DNA of 41,955 nt from Sphingomonas sp. (GTDB lineage: Bacteria; Pseudomonadota; Alphaproteobacteria; Sphingomonadales; Sphingomonadaceae), in assembly GCF_025353885.1 (NCBI RefSeq), contig NZ_JANXNX010000050.1, positions 1-41,955 on the forward strand. Direction: 5' to 3'. Shown here piece by piece: positions 1 through 11,936 of the stretch; within the stretch, counting starts at the first letter, position 1, and each line of letters opens with the position of its first letter. The notes below the pieces were generated by a model that was not told where the DNA came from, searched no databases, and worked only from the letters and a program-made list of their open reading frames with translations. Made by a program: the position numbers and the translations under genes.

Positions 1-1
1 C

Positions 2-1261
2 CGGCAATTGATGGGCGAGATTGCGGTGCGCCCGCCGCAGGGCGGGCATCCGCGCATCGCCATCTGGGGATTGCTGGAGGCGCGGCTGCAACAGGCCGAC
101 CTGCTGATCCTCGGCGGGCTGAACGAGGGTAATTGGCCCGCCAGCCCCGCGCCCGATCCGTGGCTGGCCCCGCGCGTTCGCATCGAACTGGGGCTGGGCG
201 GGACGGAGCGGCGGGTCGGGCTCGCGGCGCACGACCTGGCGACGGCACTGGGCGGGCGTGAGGTCCTGATTACGCGAGCCAGACGCGACGCCCGGTCGCC
301 GACAATCGCCTCGCGCTTCTGGCTGCGGCTCGACGCGATGACCGGCAGGATTGTCCATGACGACAGAATCGTGGCGCTGGCCGCGGCGATCGATACGCCC
401 GACCGGCGGACGCCGATGCCCCGACGACCCGCGCCAACGCCGCCCGCCGCCCTCCGTCCGCGCCGAATATCTGTGACCGACGTCGATCGGCTGCAGGCCG
501 ACCCCTATGCCTTTTACGCCAAGGCCATGCTGAAGCTGCCGAAGCTGGAGGCCATCGACGCTGATCCCGGGCCGGCGTGGCGGGGGACGGCGGTCCATGC
601 GGTGCTCGACAAATGGGCGAGGGACGACGGCTTCGACCCCGCAAAACTGCGTGGACGGGTGACCGAATTGTTGAACGACGCGGGCACGCACCCGTTGCTG
701 CGCGCGCTGTGGCAACCGCGCCTGACCGAGGCCATCGACTGGATCGCGGTGCGGATAGCCGAGGATCGGTCGCAGGGCCGGACAGTGGTCGGCAGCGAGA
801 TCGACGGCAAAATCGAATTTGCAGGCGTGACGTTGCAGGGCCGCGCCGACCGCCTGGACCGGATCGACGGGGCGTTGGCAGTGGTCGATTACAAGACCGG
901 CAAGGCCCCGTCGCCAAAGGCCGTTGCCGCCGGGTTTTCGATGCAGCTGGGCCTGTTGGGCCTGATTGCCGAGCGCGGCGGGTTCGACGGGGTTTCGGGC
1001 AGGGCGAGCGTGTTCGAATACTGGTCGCTGGCAAGCGACGGCAAGGGCGGTTTCGGCAAGGTGACATCGCCGGTCGGGGGCCGATCGACGATCGCGCCTG
1101 CGGATTTCGTCGCCGTTTCGGCGGGGCAGTTCGCCGACGCTGCGGGCAAATGGTTGACGGGGACCGAGGCGTTTACCGCCAAGCTGGTGCCCGAATATGC
1201 GGTTTATGACGATTACGACCAGTTGATGCGGCGGGATGAATGGTATGGTCGTGAGGATTGA
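2..1261 (+). CDS. addB: Double-strand break repair protein AddB, C-terminal part (5' end outside window)
   Basis: AddB is the inactive-helicase/nuclease subunit of the AddAB helicase-nuclease that resects double-strand breaks for RecA. The reading frame is open from base 2, so the N-terminal part lies upstream. The visible part contains the ILGGLNEGNWP segment typical of AddB, then a RecB-type PD-(D/E)XK nuclease domain: GSEIDGKIEF, GRADRLD, and the catalytic VVDYKTG at about 881-901. The 417 visible residues contain no cysteine. The Fe-S cluster described for Bacillus AddB needs three C-terminal Cys plus one at the start of the nuclease domain, where this protein reads RLQADPYAF. This fits a clusterless alphaproteobacterial form. 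addA follows 123 bp downstream on the same strand, across a large inverted repeat. Confidence 0.93.
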   Translation, partial: RQLMGEIAVRPPQGGHPRIAIWGLLEARLQQADLLILGGLNEGNWPASPAPDPWLAPRVRIELGLGGTERRVGLAAHDLATALGGREVLITRARRDARSPTIASRFWLRLDAMTGRIVHDDRIVALAAAIDTPDRRTPMPRRPAPTPPAALRPRRISVTDVDRLQADPYAFYAKAMLKLPKLEAIDADPGPAWRGTAVHAVLDKWARDDGFDPAKLRGRVTELLNDAGTHPLLRALWQPRLTEAIDWIAVRIAEDRSQGRTVVGSEIDGKIEFAGVTLQGRADRLDRIDGALAVVDYKTGKAPSPKAVAAGFSMQLGLLGLIAERGGFDGVSGRASVFEYWSLASDGKGGFGKVTSPVGGRSTIAPADFVAVSAGQFADAAGKWLTGTEAFTAKLVPEYAVYDDYDQLMRRDEWYGRED

Positions 1262-1270
1262 TCCGACTTC

Positions 1271-1364
1271 GTCACCCTGGCGCAGGCCGGAGCCTATACG
1301 GCCGTCTCTAGGAAACGCCGTATGTGCGGACAGCCGTATAGGCCCTGGCCTGCGCCGGGGTGAC
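1271..1364. repeat. Inverted repeat made of two copies of a dispersed GC-rich palindromic element
   Basis: The arms 1271-1302 and 1333-1364 are 32 bp inverted copies with 3 mismatches, separated by a 30 bp loop. The right arm extended to 1366 matches 26524-26556 at 32 of 33 positions, so this is a mobile or amplified repeat and not only a local hairpin. Each arm also has its own short stem (for example GGC-CTGC-GCC). It fills the addB-addA gap. It could form a strong RNA hairpin that uncouples addA expression from addB; that role is inference. Confidence 0.85.
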
Positions 1365-1384
1365 GGGGAGGGGGTAACGACGTC

Positions 1385-4300
1385 ATGAAAGCCCCGCTGG
1401 TCAAACCGCACGCCCCGTTAAAGGGCGAGCAGCGCACCGCGTCCGATCCGCTGGAGCATGTCTGGCTGTCGGCGAGCGCGGGCACGGGCAAGACCTATGT
1501 CCTGTCGGCGCGGGTGTTGCGGCTGTTGTTGCGCGGGGTCAGCCCCGAATCGATCCTGTGCCTGACGTTCACCAAGGCGGGCGCGGCGGAGATGGCTAAC
1601 CGGGTGCACCAGCGGCTGGCGTGGTGGGTGCGGCTGGACGACAAATTGTTGTTTCGCGAACTGGAGGCGCTGGGCGAAGCATCCGGCCCCGCCGAGCGCG
1701 AGCATGCCCGCACGCTGTTCGCCAGAGTCCTTGAATCGCGCGGCGGTGGCCTGCGCATCATGACGATCCATGCGTTCTGCCAGACGCTGCTCGCCGGGTT
1801 TCCGCTGGAAGCGGGCCTCATCCCCGGCTTTCGCCCGATCGAGGGGCGCGAGGAGTCGGCGCTGGGGCAAAGCGTGCTGGCCGACATGGTCGTCACAGCG
1901 GAGCGCGAAGGCGAGCGGAGGTTGCTGGGCGACCTGAGTGCGCTCAGTCGGCGGCTGGGCGAGGACGAGGCGCGGCGGTTTCTGTCACGCGCGGCGCGGG
2001 CGGGGGAGGCTTTGGATGCGCTGCCCGAAGGGGCCGAGGGGCTGGAGTCACTGGTGCGGCGGGCGATGGACGTGCCGTCGGACTTTCAGGCTGGCGACAT
2101 TGCGCTCGCCTGCACCGATGGCGCGTTCGACCAGCCTGCGTTGATCGAGATGGCGCGCATGTATGCCGGTTGGGCGACCAAGACCGGCGAAGAGGCAGCC
2201 GACCGGATTGCCGAATGGTTGCTGGGAACGCCCGAACAGCGCGCCGCCGAATTGCCCGGATTGACGCTGATCTGGGCGACCGCAAGCGGCGATTTCCGCA
2301 AGAACGGTCCCAAGGACGATGAATTCGCCGCGCTGCGCGAACGGCTGAACGACTGGTGCGGCGCGTTGTGTGCGCGGGCCGCGCGCGCCGAACTGGCGAT
2401 GGCGATTGCGTCGGCGCTTCATGCCGGGCGACGCTATGCCCGCGATTATGCCGCGGCCAAGCGCGCGCGCGGTCTGGTCGATTTCGACGATCTGATCCGG
2501 CTGACCGGGCGGTTGCTGGGCGAACCGGGCATCGGCGACTGGATCCGCTACAAGCTCGACCAGGCGACCGACCATATTCTGGTGGACGAGGCGCAGGACA
2601 CCAATTTGCGCCAGTGGAAGATCGTTGCCGGGCTGGCGAGCGAGTTTTTCGCAGGCGATGGCGCGCGGGCGGGGGTCGAGCGGACGATCTTTACCGTTGG
2701 CGATTTCAAACAGGCGATCTTTGGCTTTCAGGGCACCGACCCCGATCACTACGACGCGGCCCGGATCGGGTTCAATCGCCAGGCGGAAGATGCCGGGCGG
2801 GAGATCGTCCAATTGTCGCTGAACGCATCGTTTCGGTCGTCGCAGCCGGTGCTGGATGTGGTCGACAAGCTGTTGGACGAACTGGGTCATGTCGCCCTTG
2901 GATTGCCCGAGGCGTCGCAGCCCCACGTCAGTTTCGGCGGTGGCTTTGGCCAGGTGACGCTGTTGCACCCCCTGTCCGGCGACAGCGCTGTTGACGATGA
3001 CGGCGAGGAAGGCTGGGTCGAGGACCATGTCCGCAAGCTGGCGGGCGCGCTGGCGAAACAGGTGCGGGGCTGGTTGCAGGAAGCCGGTCCCGAACGCCTT
3101 TGGCTGGAACGGGACAAGCGCTGGCTTCGGCCCGAGGACGTGATGATCCTGGTCCGCAAGCGCGGCGAACTGGCGGCGTTGCTGGTGGCGCGGTTGCAGG
3201 CCGAGGGGGTGCCGGTGGCGGGGGTCGACCGGTTGCGGTTGCAGGCACCGCTGGCGGTGAAGGATCTGCTGGCGGCAATCCGTTTTGCCGTGCAGCGCGG
3301 CGACGATCTGACGCTGGCCGCGCTGCTGGTTTCGCCACTGATGGGCTGGGATCAGGAAGCGCTGTTCACCGTCGCGCACGGGCGCAAAGGGACGTTGTGG
3401 GCGGCGATGCCCGAGGGCGAAACGCACGACGCGCTGCTGGCGATACTGAACGCCGCCGACCGGGTGACGCCGTTCCAATTCCTGGAAAACCTGTTGTCGG
3501 GGCCGTTGCAGGGTCGGCGCAAACTGATCGCACGACTCGGTGAGGAGGCGCGCGATCCGATCGATGAACTGCTGAACACCGCGCTGCAATTCGGGCGCGA
3601 GGGGACGCCGTCGTTGCAGGGATTCCTGGACTGGTTCGACCGGGGCGAGGGCGAGATCGTGCGTGACGCCATGGGGGCAGGCGATGCCGTCCGCGTGATG
3701 ACGGTACATGGCGCAAAAGGACTGGAGGCGCCGCTGGTCGTGTTGGCCGATGCAGCGGGCGATCCCGATGCCAGCGGGGCGCGCGGCTTTGAATGGGTGC
3801 TGGACAGCCTCTATCCCGACGAAGTGCCGTTGTTCCGGCCGCGCGCGGCGGAGCGGGCACTGGTCGAATCGCTGGAGGCGGCGGCACACAAGGCCGAGGA
3901 AAAGGACCGGCGCGAACACTGGCGGCTGCTGTATGTCGCGATGACGCGGGCCGGGGAACGGCTGGTCGTCGCCGGGTCGCTGGGCACGCGGGCGAAAGGC
4001 GTGGTGCCGGTCGAAAGCTGGCACGCGGCGATCGGGCGGGCGCTGGCGCGGCTGGAGGTGGTGGGCGTCGCCGATCCGGTGTGGGGGTCGCGGGCGGATT
4101 ACGCCGTGGGTGCCGTGGGCGCGCGGGTCGAGGGGATTGCCGCGCGCGCCCTCCCGGACGGCGCGGCGGTTCCGGAATGGCTGCGGTCGGCGGCACCGGT
4201 CGAGGCTCGACCGCCCCGGCCACTGGCACCGTCATCGTTGGGCGTCGATCTGGTGACCAGTCCGCCAGGCGGGGCTGGCAAAGCCGATGCGGCCGAGCGC

Positions 4301-4786
4301 GGGCGGCGGCTGCATGGGCTGTTCGAACGATTGCCGGCGGTCGCCAGCGACCGGCGGCGCGCGGCGGGGATCGCGTGGCTGGGCGACGCCGCGCTGGTCG
4401 ATACGGCGCTGGCGGTGATCGACGACCCCGCCTTTGCCGACGTGTTTGCTCCAGAGGCGCTTGCCGAAGCGCCGGTTGCGGGGGTGGTCGATGGCGTCGT
4501 GGTGTCGGGGGTGGTCGACCGGCTGGTCGTGACCGATACGACCGTGACGATCGTCGATTTCAAGACCGGTCGCGTGGCCCGCGACGCGGGATCGGTGCCG
4601 GTCCACCACCTGCGGCAAATGGCGGCCTATGCCGCCGTCGTGGCGCAGATCTTCCCCGATCGCGCGGTCGGGGCGGCGTTGCTGTATAGCGCGGGGCCGG
4701 TGTTGCACCGCGTGTCGGCGGCCGACCTGGCGCGCTGGAAGCCGGGCTATCAGGACGCAATCGAGAATTTGGCCGCCGACAGTTGA
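1385..4786 (+). CDS. addA: Double-strand break repair helicase-nuclease AddA
   Basis: AddA is the ATP-driven 3'-5' helicase and one nuclease subunit of AddAB. The 1133-residue length is usual for alphaproteobacterial AddA. The UvrD/Rep fold is clear: Walker A ASAGTGKT at residues 30-37, the early LTFTKAGAAEMANR motif, Walker B/motif II VDEAQDTN, motif III region GDFKQAIFGFQG, motif V VMTVHGAKGLEAP, and motif VI LLYVAMTRAGERL. A C-terminal PD-(D/E)XK nuclease follows, with VVDRLVV and VDFKTG at about 4555-4572. Start ATG 1385 lies just past the palindrome and leaves about 28 residues before Walker A, as expected. It is co-directional with addB and probably in the same operon. Confidence 0.96.
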   Translation: MKAPLVKPHAPLKGEQRTASDPLEHVWLSASAGTGKTYVLSARVLRLLLRGVSPESILCLTFTKAGAAEMANRVHQRLAWWVRLDDKLLFRELEALGEASGPAEREHARTLFARVLESRGGGLRIMTIHAFCQTLLAGFPLEAGLIPGFRPIEGREESALGQSVLADMVVTAEREGERRLLGDLSALSRRLGEDEARRFLSRAARAGEALDALPEGAEGLESLVRRAMDVPSDFQAGDIALACTDGAFDQPALIEMARMYAGWATKTGEEAADRIAEWLLGTPEQRAAELPGLTLIWATASGDFRKNGPKDDEFAALRERLNDWCGALCARAARAELAMAIASALHAGRRYARDYAAAKRARGLVDFDDLIRLTGRLLGEPGIGDWIRYKLDQATDHILVDEAQDTNLRQWKIVAGLASEFFAGDGARAGVERTIFTVGDFKQAIFGFQGTDPDHYDAARIGFNRQAEDAGREIVQLSLNASFRSSQPVLDVVDKLLDELGHVALGLPEASQPHVSFGGGFGQVTLLHPLSGDSAVDDDGEEGWVEDHVRKLAGALAKQVRGWLQEAGPERLWLERDKRWLRPEDVMILVRKRGELAALLVARLQAEGVPVAGVDRLRLQAPLAVKDLLAAIRFAVQRGDDLTLAALLVSPLMGWDQEALFTVAHGRKGTLWAAMPEGETHDALLAILNAADRVTPFQFLENLLSGPLQGRRKLIARLGEEARDPIDELLNTALQFGREGTPSLQGFLDWFDRGEGEIVRDAMGAGDAVRVMTVHGAKGLEAPLVVLADAAGDPDASGARGFEWVLDSLYPDEVPLFRPRAAERALVESLEAAAHKAEEKDRREHWRLLYVAMTRAGERLVVAGSLGTRAKGVVPVESWHAAIGRALARLEVVGVADPVWGSRADYAVGAVGARVEGIAARALPDGAAVPEWLRSAAPVEARPPRPLAPSSLGVDLVTSPPGGAGKADAAERGRRLHGLFERLPAVASDRRRAAGIAWLGDAALVDTALAVIDDPAFADVFAPEALAEAPVAGVVDGVVVSGVVDRLVVTDTTVTIVDFKTGRVARDAGSVPVHHLRQMAAYAAVVAQIFPDRAVGAALLYSAGPVLHRVSAADLARWKPGYQDAIENLAADS

Positions 4787-4811
4787 GAAGCGGCCACGCG
4801 GTGCCTAGATA
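4783..4811 (+). promoter_or_regulatory. Probable sigma-70 promoter of trxA
   Basis: A -35 TTGAGA at 4783-4788, a 17 bp spacer and a -10 TAGATA at 4806-4811 lie 26 bp before the trxA start codon. The -35 box overlaps the last codons and stop of addA. The spacing is ideal and both hexamers are one or two bases from consensus. A transcript starting near 4818 would carry the AGGAG ribosome site at 4826-4830. Confidence 0.55.
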
Positions 4812-4837
4812 CTGTCCAACATTTCAGGAGATTAACG

Positions 4838-5158
4838 ATGGCCACCGTTCAAGTTACCGACGCCAGCTTTGCCACGGACGTCATCGGTGCCAGCGGTCCG
4901 GTGCTGGTTGATTTCTGGGCCGAGTGGTGCGGGCCGTGCAAGATGATCGGGCCGAGCCTGGAGGAAATCTCCGAAGAGCTGGGTGAAAAGGTCACCATCG
5001 TGAAGCTGAACATCGACGACAATCCAGATGCTCCGGCCAAATATGGCGTGCGCGGCATTCCGACGATGATCCTGTTCAAGGATGGCGCGCCCGCCGCGAC
5101 CAAAGTCGGCGCGGCACCGAAATCGCAGCTGAAGGGCTGGCTGGAAAGCGAGCTTTAG
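4838..5158 (+). CDS. trxA: Thioredoxin
   Basis: Cytosolic dithiol-disulfide oxidoreductase of 106 residues, the standard length for thioredoxin 1. The active site WCGPCK is at residues 30-35 (C31, C34). The cis-proline loop GIPTM and the preceding VDFWAEW strand are conserved. A ribosome site AGGAG sits 7 bases before the ATG, and a promoter candidate lies in the gap after addA. The end overlaps the end of convergent argJ by 4 bp, so there is no room for a terminator between the two genes. Confidence 0.97.
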   Translation: MATVQVTDASFATDVIGASGPVLVDFWAEWCGPCKMIGPSLEEISEELGEKVTIVKLNIDDNPDAPAKYGVRGIPTMILFKDGAPAATKVGAAPKSQLKGWLESEL

Positions 5159-6381
5159 GACCTGTAGTCGGCGTTGATGCTGATGTAGCCGTGGGTCAGG
5201 TCGCACGTCCAGACGGTCGCGCGGCCTTCGCCCAGCCCGATATCGACGCCGATCTCGATCTCGCTGCCCGTCAGGTGCGCGGCGACCGGGGTTTCGTCAT
5301 ACCCCTCGACCGCAACGCCGTTGCGGGCGACCTGCGTGGTGCCGAACCGGATCGACAGCGTGTCGCGGTCGGCGGGTTCACCAGCCTTGCCGACCGCCAT
5401 GACGACGCGGCCCCAGTTGGCGTCCTGTCCGGCGATGGCGGTTTTGACGAGCGGTGAATTGGCGATGCTGAGCGCGATGCGGTGCGCGCTGGCGTCGGAC
5501 TTCGCGCCCTCGACGCGGATCTCGATGAACTTGGTCGCGCCCTCACCGTCGCGGACGACAAGGTGCGCCAGCTGGCGGCACAGGTCGTTAAGCGCGGCAG
5601 CAAAGGCGTCGGCCCCGGCGTCGTCGGCGGTGGTCAGCGGTTCGTTGCCCGCTGCTCCGGTGGCAAACGCCAGCACGGTGTCGCTGGTCGACGTGTCGCT
5701 GTCGACGGTGATACAGCTGAAGGTGGCGCGATTGGCGGCGGTCAGCATCCCCTGAAGCAGATCAGGAGCGATGGCCGCGTCAGTGAAGATGAAGCCCAGC
5801 ATCGTCGCCATGTCGGGCGCGATCATGCCGCTGCCCTTGATAATGCCGACCAGGGTCACGGTGCGGTCGCCGATCACCGCCTGCGTCTGCGCGCCCTTCG
5901 GGAACGTATCGGTGGTGCCGATCGTGTTGGTCGCATCCTCCCACGAACAGGGGCGGGCGGCAAAGGCTGCGGTCAGCCCGGATTCGGCCTTGTCGATGGG
6001 CAGCGGCACCCCGATCACGCCGGTCGACGCGACGAAGACATCCGACGGCAGGCAGGAGAGGTGCCCCGCGACACGCGCGGCGATCGCTTCGACCGCGGCG
6101 CGGCCACGGCCTCCGGTAAAGGCATTGGCGTTACCGGCGTTGACGACCAGCGCGCGGGCATGGCCAAGCGTCAGCGCGGCGCGGCACCATTCGACTTCGG
6201 GGGACGGGCATTTGCTGAGTGTCGTGACCCCAGCAACACTGGTGCCCTCCGCCAGTTCCACAAACGTCAGGTCGCAGCGGCCCCAGTCCTTATACCCGGC
6301 GCGGGCGATGCGCGGGGTGGCTCCGGCAATGTCGAAAAGCATTGGGAACGGGCGGGCAAGGGGGGATATGGGGGAGGGCAT
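5155..6381 (-). CDS. argJ: Bifunctional glutamate N-acetyltransferase / amino-acid acetyltransferase ArgJ
   Basis: ArgJ recycles the acetyl group from N-acetylornithine to glutamate and, in bifunctional forms, also makes N-acetylglutamate from acetyl-CoA, in arginine synthesis. The 408-residue precursor contains the self-cleavage site MATML with nucleophile Thr193, preceded by [12 protein letters not shown]. The N-terminal KCPSPEVEW and [10 protein letters not shown] blocks and the late DANWGRV block are family hallmarks. The ATG at 6381 gives the usual N-terminus; a second ATG 13 codons later is possible. It converges on trxA with a 4 bp overlap. Whether this copy is bifunctional or only recycling cannot be told from sequence alone. 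Confidence 0.96.
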   Translation of the reverse strand: MPSPISPLARPFPMLFDIAGATPRIARAGYKDWGRCDLTFVELAEGTSVAGVTTLSKCPSPEVEWCRAALTLGHARALVVNAGNANAFTGGRGRAAVEAIAARVAGHLSCLPSDVFVASTGVIGVPLPIDKAESGLTAAFAARPCSWEDATNTIGTTDTFPKGAQTQAVIGDRTVTLVGIIKGSGMIAPDMATMLGFIFTDAAIAPDLLQGMLTAANRATFSCITVDSDTSTSDTVLAFATGAAGNEPLTTADDAGADAFAAALNDLCRQLAHLVVRDGEGATKFIEIRVEGAKSDASAHRIALSIANSPLVKTAIAGQDANWGRVVMAVGKAGEPADRDTLSIRFGTTQVARNGVAVEGYDETPVAAHLTGSEIEIGVDIGLGEGRATVWTCDLTHGYISINADYRS

Positions 6382-6454
6382 TCCGGTGCTTTAGCTTTAA
6401 AATCGCCGCAAGGAAGGGCGTTGTTCTGGACGCGTTAACACTGTTTGCGTATGG

Positions 6455-6724
6455 GTGCCGCCGATGCGTTTTCTGTTGCTCCTTTCTGCCATGTTGTCGG
6501 CGATGGTCGGATCGGGTGCCTATGCGCGCCCGGCGCTCGCGCAGACGCATCAGGTCGACGGGCGGTGCGGAGTTCAGGCGCCCAAGGTCGCAGACGCAGC
6601 ACAGGCTCGGCGGCCGGTGACGGGGCTACCCCGGGCGGTCGATATGACACGCCCGGTTGCGCTGATGATCATCGCGGTCCCGGCGGCGCTCGCGCCGATT
6701 TATGCGAACCGCCTGCGCGTCTAG
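6455..6724 (+). CDS. Small exported-protein candidate, unknown function
   Basis: I do not recognise this 89-residue product. The start [19 protein letters not shown] looks like a signal peptide (short basic n-region, leucine-rich core) with a possible cleavage near ARPALAQ. A second start at 6464 (MRFLLLL) would give a cleaner signal peptide. A hydrophobic stretch, [18 protein letters not shown], lies near the C-terminus, and one Cys is present. It is divergent from argJ and ends 76 bp before secA. No strong ribosome site is visible. It could be a real leader-type protein or chance coding in GC-rich DNA. Confidence 0.45.
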   Translation: MPPMRFLLLLSAMLSAMVGSGAYARPALAQTHQVDGRCGVQAPKVADAAQARRPVTGLPRAVDMTRPVALMIIAVPAALAPIYANRLRV

Positions 6725-6800
6725 CACGCGCTCACGCTTTCTCCGACCAATTCAGGCCAGTCGCGCGACGACCGCCCCCCTTAATCCACAGGAATTCCCT

Positions 6801-9533
<2,733 letters not shown>

Positions 9534-9653
9534 TTTAGGGGGGTATTTTCTCAGTCAAGTCAGTCAGAAACTGCGTCCTTCTTCTTTTTGTCGGCTATGC
9601 TAGACGTTACACCACCGGCGCGATCCGGCTGAAACATTGGAAAGTCGCAACCG

Positions 9654-10415
9654 ATGCTGGCACTGGTAACCGCCTTTTTCGCGACGGCGTTGTTATACGC
9701 TTCGGTCGGGTTCGCGGGCGGTTCGACCTATAACGCGCTGCTGGTGCTGGCGGGCGTCGACCAAAAGATTTTCCCGATCATCGCGCTGGCCTGCAACCTG
9801 ATCGTGGCGACGGGGGGCAGTATCCGGTTCGCCCGGGCGGGGCTGGTGCCATGGCGGCGATTGTGGCCGTTGCTGGCAGTGTCGGTGCCCGCGGCGTGGG
9901 TCGGCGGTGCGCTGCCCGTCTCCAAGACCCTGTTTATCCTGCTGCTGGGCATTTCGCTGTTTTGTGCAGGTGTGCTGCTGCTGTTCCAGCGGCCCCTGCG
10001 CGAGGATGGGGCGGGGGAAGTCCCGCGCTTTCGCATCATCGGCCCGCTGATCGCGGCACCACTGGGATTGCTGTCGGGGATCGTGGGGATTGGTGGGGGC
10101 ATTTTCCTGGCGCCGGTGCTGCACCTGATCGGATGGGACAGGACCAAACGCATCTCGGCGAGTGCGTCGGTCTTCATCCTCGCCAACTCGATCGCCGGGC
10201 TGGGTGGCCAGTTAAGCAAGATCACGGATGGCGGGATGGCAGTGTTGCAGCCGGTCGTTGCCTATTGGCCGCTCGCGATGGCGGTGCTGATCGGCGGTCA
10301 GATCGGTAGCCGGGCGGGGGTCACGATACTGCCGCCGATCGGTGTACGCAGGCTGACTGCGGTGCTGATCCTGTACGTCTCGATCCGGCTGTTGTGGCAG
10401 AGTTTTTCGAGTTGA
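9654..10415 (+). CDS. TSUP (TauE/SafE) family membrane permease
   Basis: This 253-residue protein has about eight hydrophobic segments. It carries two TSUP half-repeats, marked by the N-terminal SVGFAGGSTYNALLVLAG and the mid-protein GIVGIGGGIFLAPVL. The family exports or imports sulfite, sulfoacetate, sulfolactate and related small organic anions; the substrate cannot be read here. It starts 120 bp after secA in a gap with no obvious terminator. Its 3' end overlaps the following monooxygenase gene, which suggests co-translation. Confidence 0.85.
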   Translation: MLALVTAFFATALLYASVGFAGGSTYNALLVLAGVDQKIFPIIALACNLIVATGGSIRFARAGLVPWRRLWPLLAVSVPAAWVGGALPVSKTLFILLLGISLFCAGVLLLFQRPLREDGAGEVPRFRIIGPLIAAPLGLLSGIVGIGGGIFLAPVLHLIGWDRTKRISASASVFILANSIAGLGGQLSKITDGGMAVLQPVVAYWPLAMAVLIGGQIGSRAGVTILPPIGVRRLTAVLILYVSIRLLWQSFSS

Positions 10416-11884
10416 ACCCGGGCGTGCATCATGACGTCATAATTGTCGGCGCGGGGCTGTCGGGCATCGGGGCGGCCTGGCATTTGCAAAAGAATTGCCC
10501 CAGCAAAAGCTATGCGATCCTCGAGGCGCGGGCGGCCAGTGGTGGGACGTGGGATCTGTTCCGGTACCCCGGCATCCGGTCGGATTCAGACATGTACACG
10601 CTCGGTTACCGCTTCAAACCGTGGGTCGACGATAAGTCCATCGCCGACGGTGCGACGATCCTGGACTATATCCGCGAGACCGCGCGGGAAAACGGGATCG
10701 ACCGGCATATCCAATACGGCTGCCGGGTCGTGCGCGCCGACTGGTCTTCGCAGGACGCGGTGTGGACGGTGCAGGTCACGCGCGATGGCGCGCCAACGAC
10801 CCTGACCGCCGGGTTCGTGATGATGTGCAGCGGGTATTACAGCTATGCCGACGGACATCGGCCCGATTTTCCCGATGCCGACCGTTTTGCGGGTCGGATC
10901 GTTCACCCGCAATTCTGGCCCGACGATCTGGACTGCCGGGACAAGAAGATCGTCGTGATCGGCAGCGGGGCAACGGCGGTGACGCTGGTCCCCGCGCTGT
11001 GCGATCTGGGCGCGCAGGTGACGATGCTGCAGCGGTCGCCGTCATACGTCGCGGCGCGCCCGGGGCAGGACAACACCGCGATGCGCCTGCGACGGTGGTT
11101 ATCCCCGGGATTCGCCTATGCCCTGACCCGCTGGAAGAACGTCCTGCTCGGGTCGTTCTTCTACAGGTTGGCGCGCCGGCGACCGGTGGCTGTAAAGCAG
11201 CGCCTGATTGCGATGGTCGGCGATGCGCTGGGCCCCGATTATGACGTCAAGACGCACTTCACGCCGCGCTATGATCCGTGGGACCAGCGCCTGTGCGCGG
11301 TTCCCGATGGCGACCTGTTTACCGCGATCCGATCGGGTCGGGCGGAGGTCGTTACCGACACGATCCTCGCTTTCACACCAACCGGCATCGCGCTGAGTTC
11401 AGGGGGTCAACTGGCGGCCGACGTAATCGTGACGGCAACCGGCCTGACGATGACTGTGCTGGGCGATCTCTCGCTGGCGGTCGACGGGGTCGCGGTCGAT
11501 GTCGGCAGGACAATGAGCTACAAGGGCATGATGTTCAGCGACGTGCCGAACCTGGCCTATGTGTTCGGCTATACCAATGCGTCGTGGACGCTGAAGGCCG
11601 ATCTGACGTCGGACTATGTGTGCCGGGTCATGAACTATATGGACCGGCGCGGGCTGGCGGTGGCGACGCCAAGGCGGAATGATCCGGCGGTCACCGAAAT
11701 GCCCTTCCTCGACTTTTCGAGCAGCTATATCACCCGCGCTCTGGAAAAATTGCCCAAACAGGGGTCGCGCAAGCCGTGGAAACTGAACCAGAATTACCTG
11801 CTTGACCTGATCGCGCTGAAGTTTGGCAGAATCGATGACGGAACGCTGCAGTTTTCCCGTGCCGACCCGTCAAAGGCGGCTTGA
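10394..11884 (+). CDS. FAD-dependent monooxygenase, Baeyer-Villiger type
   Basis: A class B flavin monooxygenase of about 496 residues, expected to use FAD and NADPH and insert oxygen into a ketone or oxidise a soft nucleophile. It has the FAD Rossmann motif GAGLSG (residues 19-24), GGTWDLFRYPGIRSDSD, and an NADPH motif GSGATA (about residue 190). The Baeyer-Villiger fingerprint F-x-G-x3-H-x3-W-P is present as FAGRIVHPQFWP (about 165-176). The start is uncertain: GTG 10394, or TTG 10412, which overlaps the TGA of the permease gene. Neither has a strong ribosome site, so translational coupling is likely. The substrate is unknown. Confidence 0.88.
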   Translation: MAEFFELNPGVHHDVIIVGAGLSGIGAAWHLQKNCPSKSYAILEARAASGGTWDLFRYPGIRSDSDMYTLGYRFKPWVDDKSIADGATILDYIRETARENGIDRHIQYGCRVVRADWSSQDAVWTVQVTRDGAPTTLTAGFVMMCSGYYSYADGHRPDFPDADRFAGRIVHPQFWPDDLDCRDKKIVVIGSGATAVTLVPALCDLGAQVTMLQRSPSYVAARPGQDNTAMRLRRWLSPGFAYALTRWKNVLLGSFFYRLARRRPVAVKQRLIAMVGDALGPDYDVKTHFTPRYDPWDQRLCAVPDGDLFTAIRSGRAEVVTDTILAFTPTGIALSSGGQLAADVIVTATGLTMTVLGDLSLAVDGVAVDVGRTMSYKGMMFSDVPNLAYVFGYTNASWTLKADLTSDYVCRVMNYMDRRGLAVATPRRNDPAVTEMPFLDFSSSYITRALEKLPKQGSRKPWKLNQNYLLDLIALKFGRIDDGTLQFSRADPSKAA

Positions 11885-11908
11885 CAGAGTGTGTTAGCGG
11901 ATTAGCAC
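11881..11908 (+). promoter_or_regulatory. Possible promoter of the DUF885 peptidase gene
   Basis: A perfect -35 hexamer TTGACA at 11881-11886 overlaps the stop of the monooxygenase gene. A weak -10 (TAGCAC, 11903-11908) follows after 16 bp. The start codon is at 11937, with GGAG at about 11924-11927. The -10 match is poor, so this is tentative. Confidence 0.35.
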
Positions 11909-11936
11909 ACAGGGCAATTCTATCGGAGAAAATCCC

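Noticed and set aside
2048-4024. A 658-codon open frame antisense to addA
   Set aside because: The plus strand encodes AddA with all helicase motifs. The antisense product is rich in Arg, Pro, Gln and His with no domain, as expected from GC-rich codon bias on the other strand.
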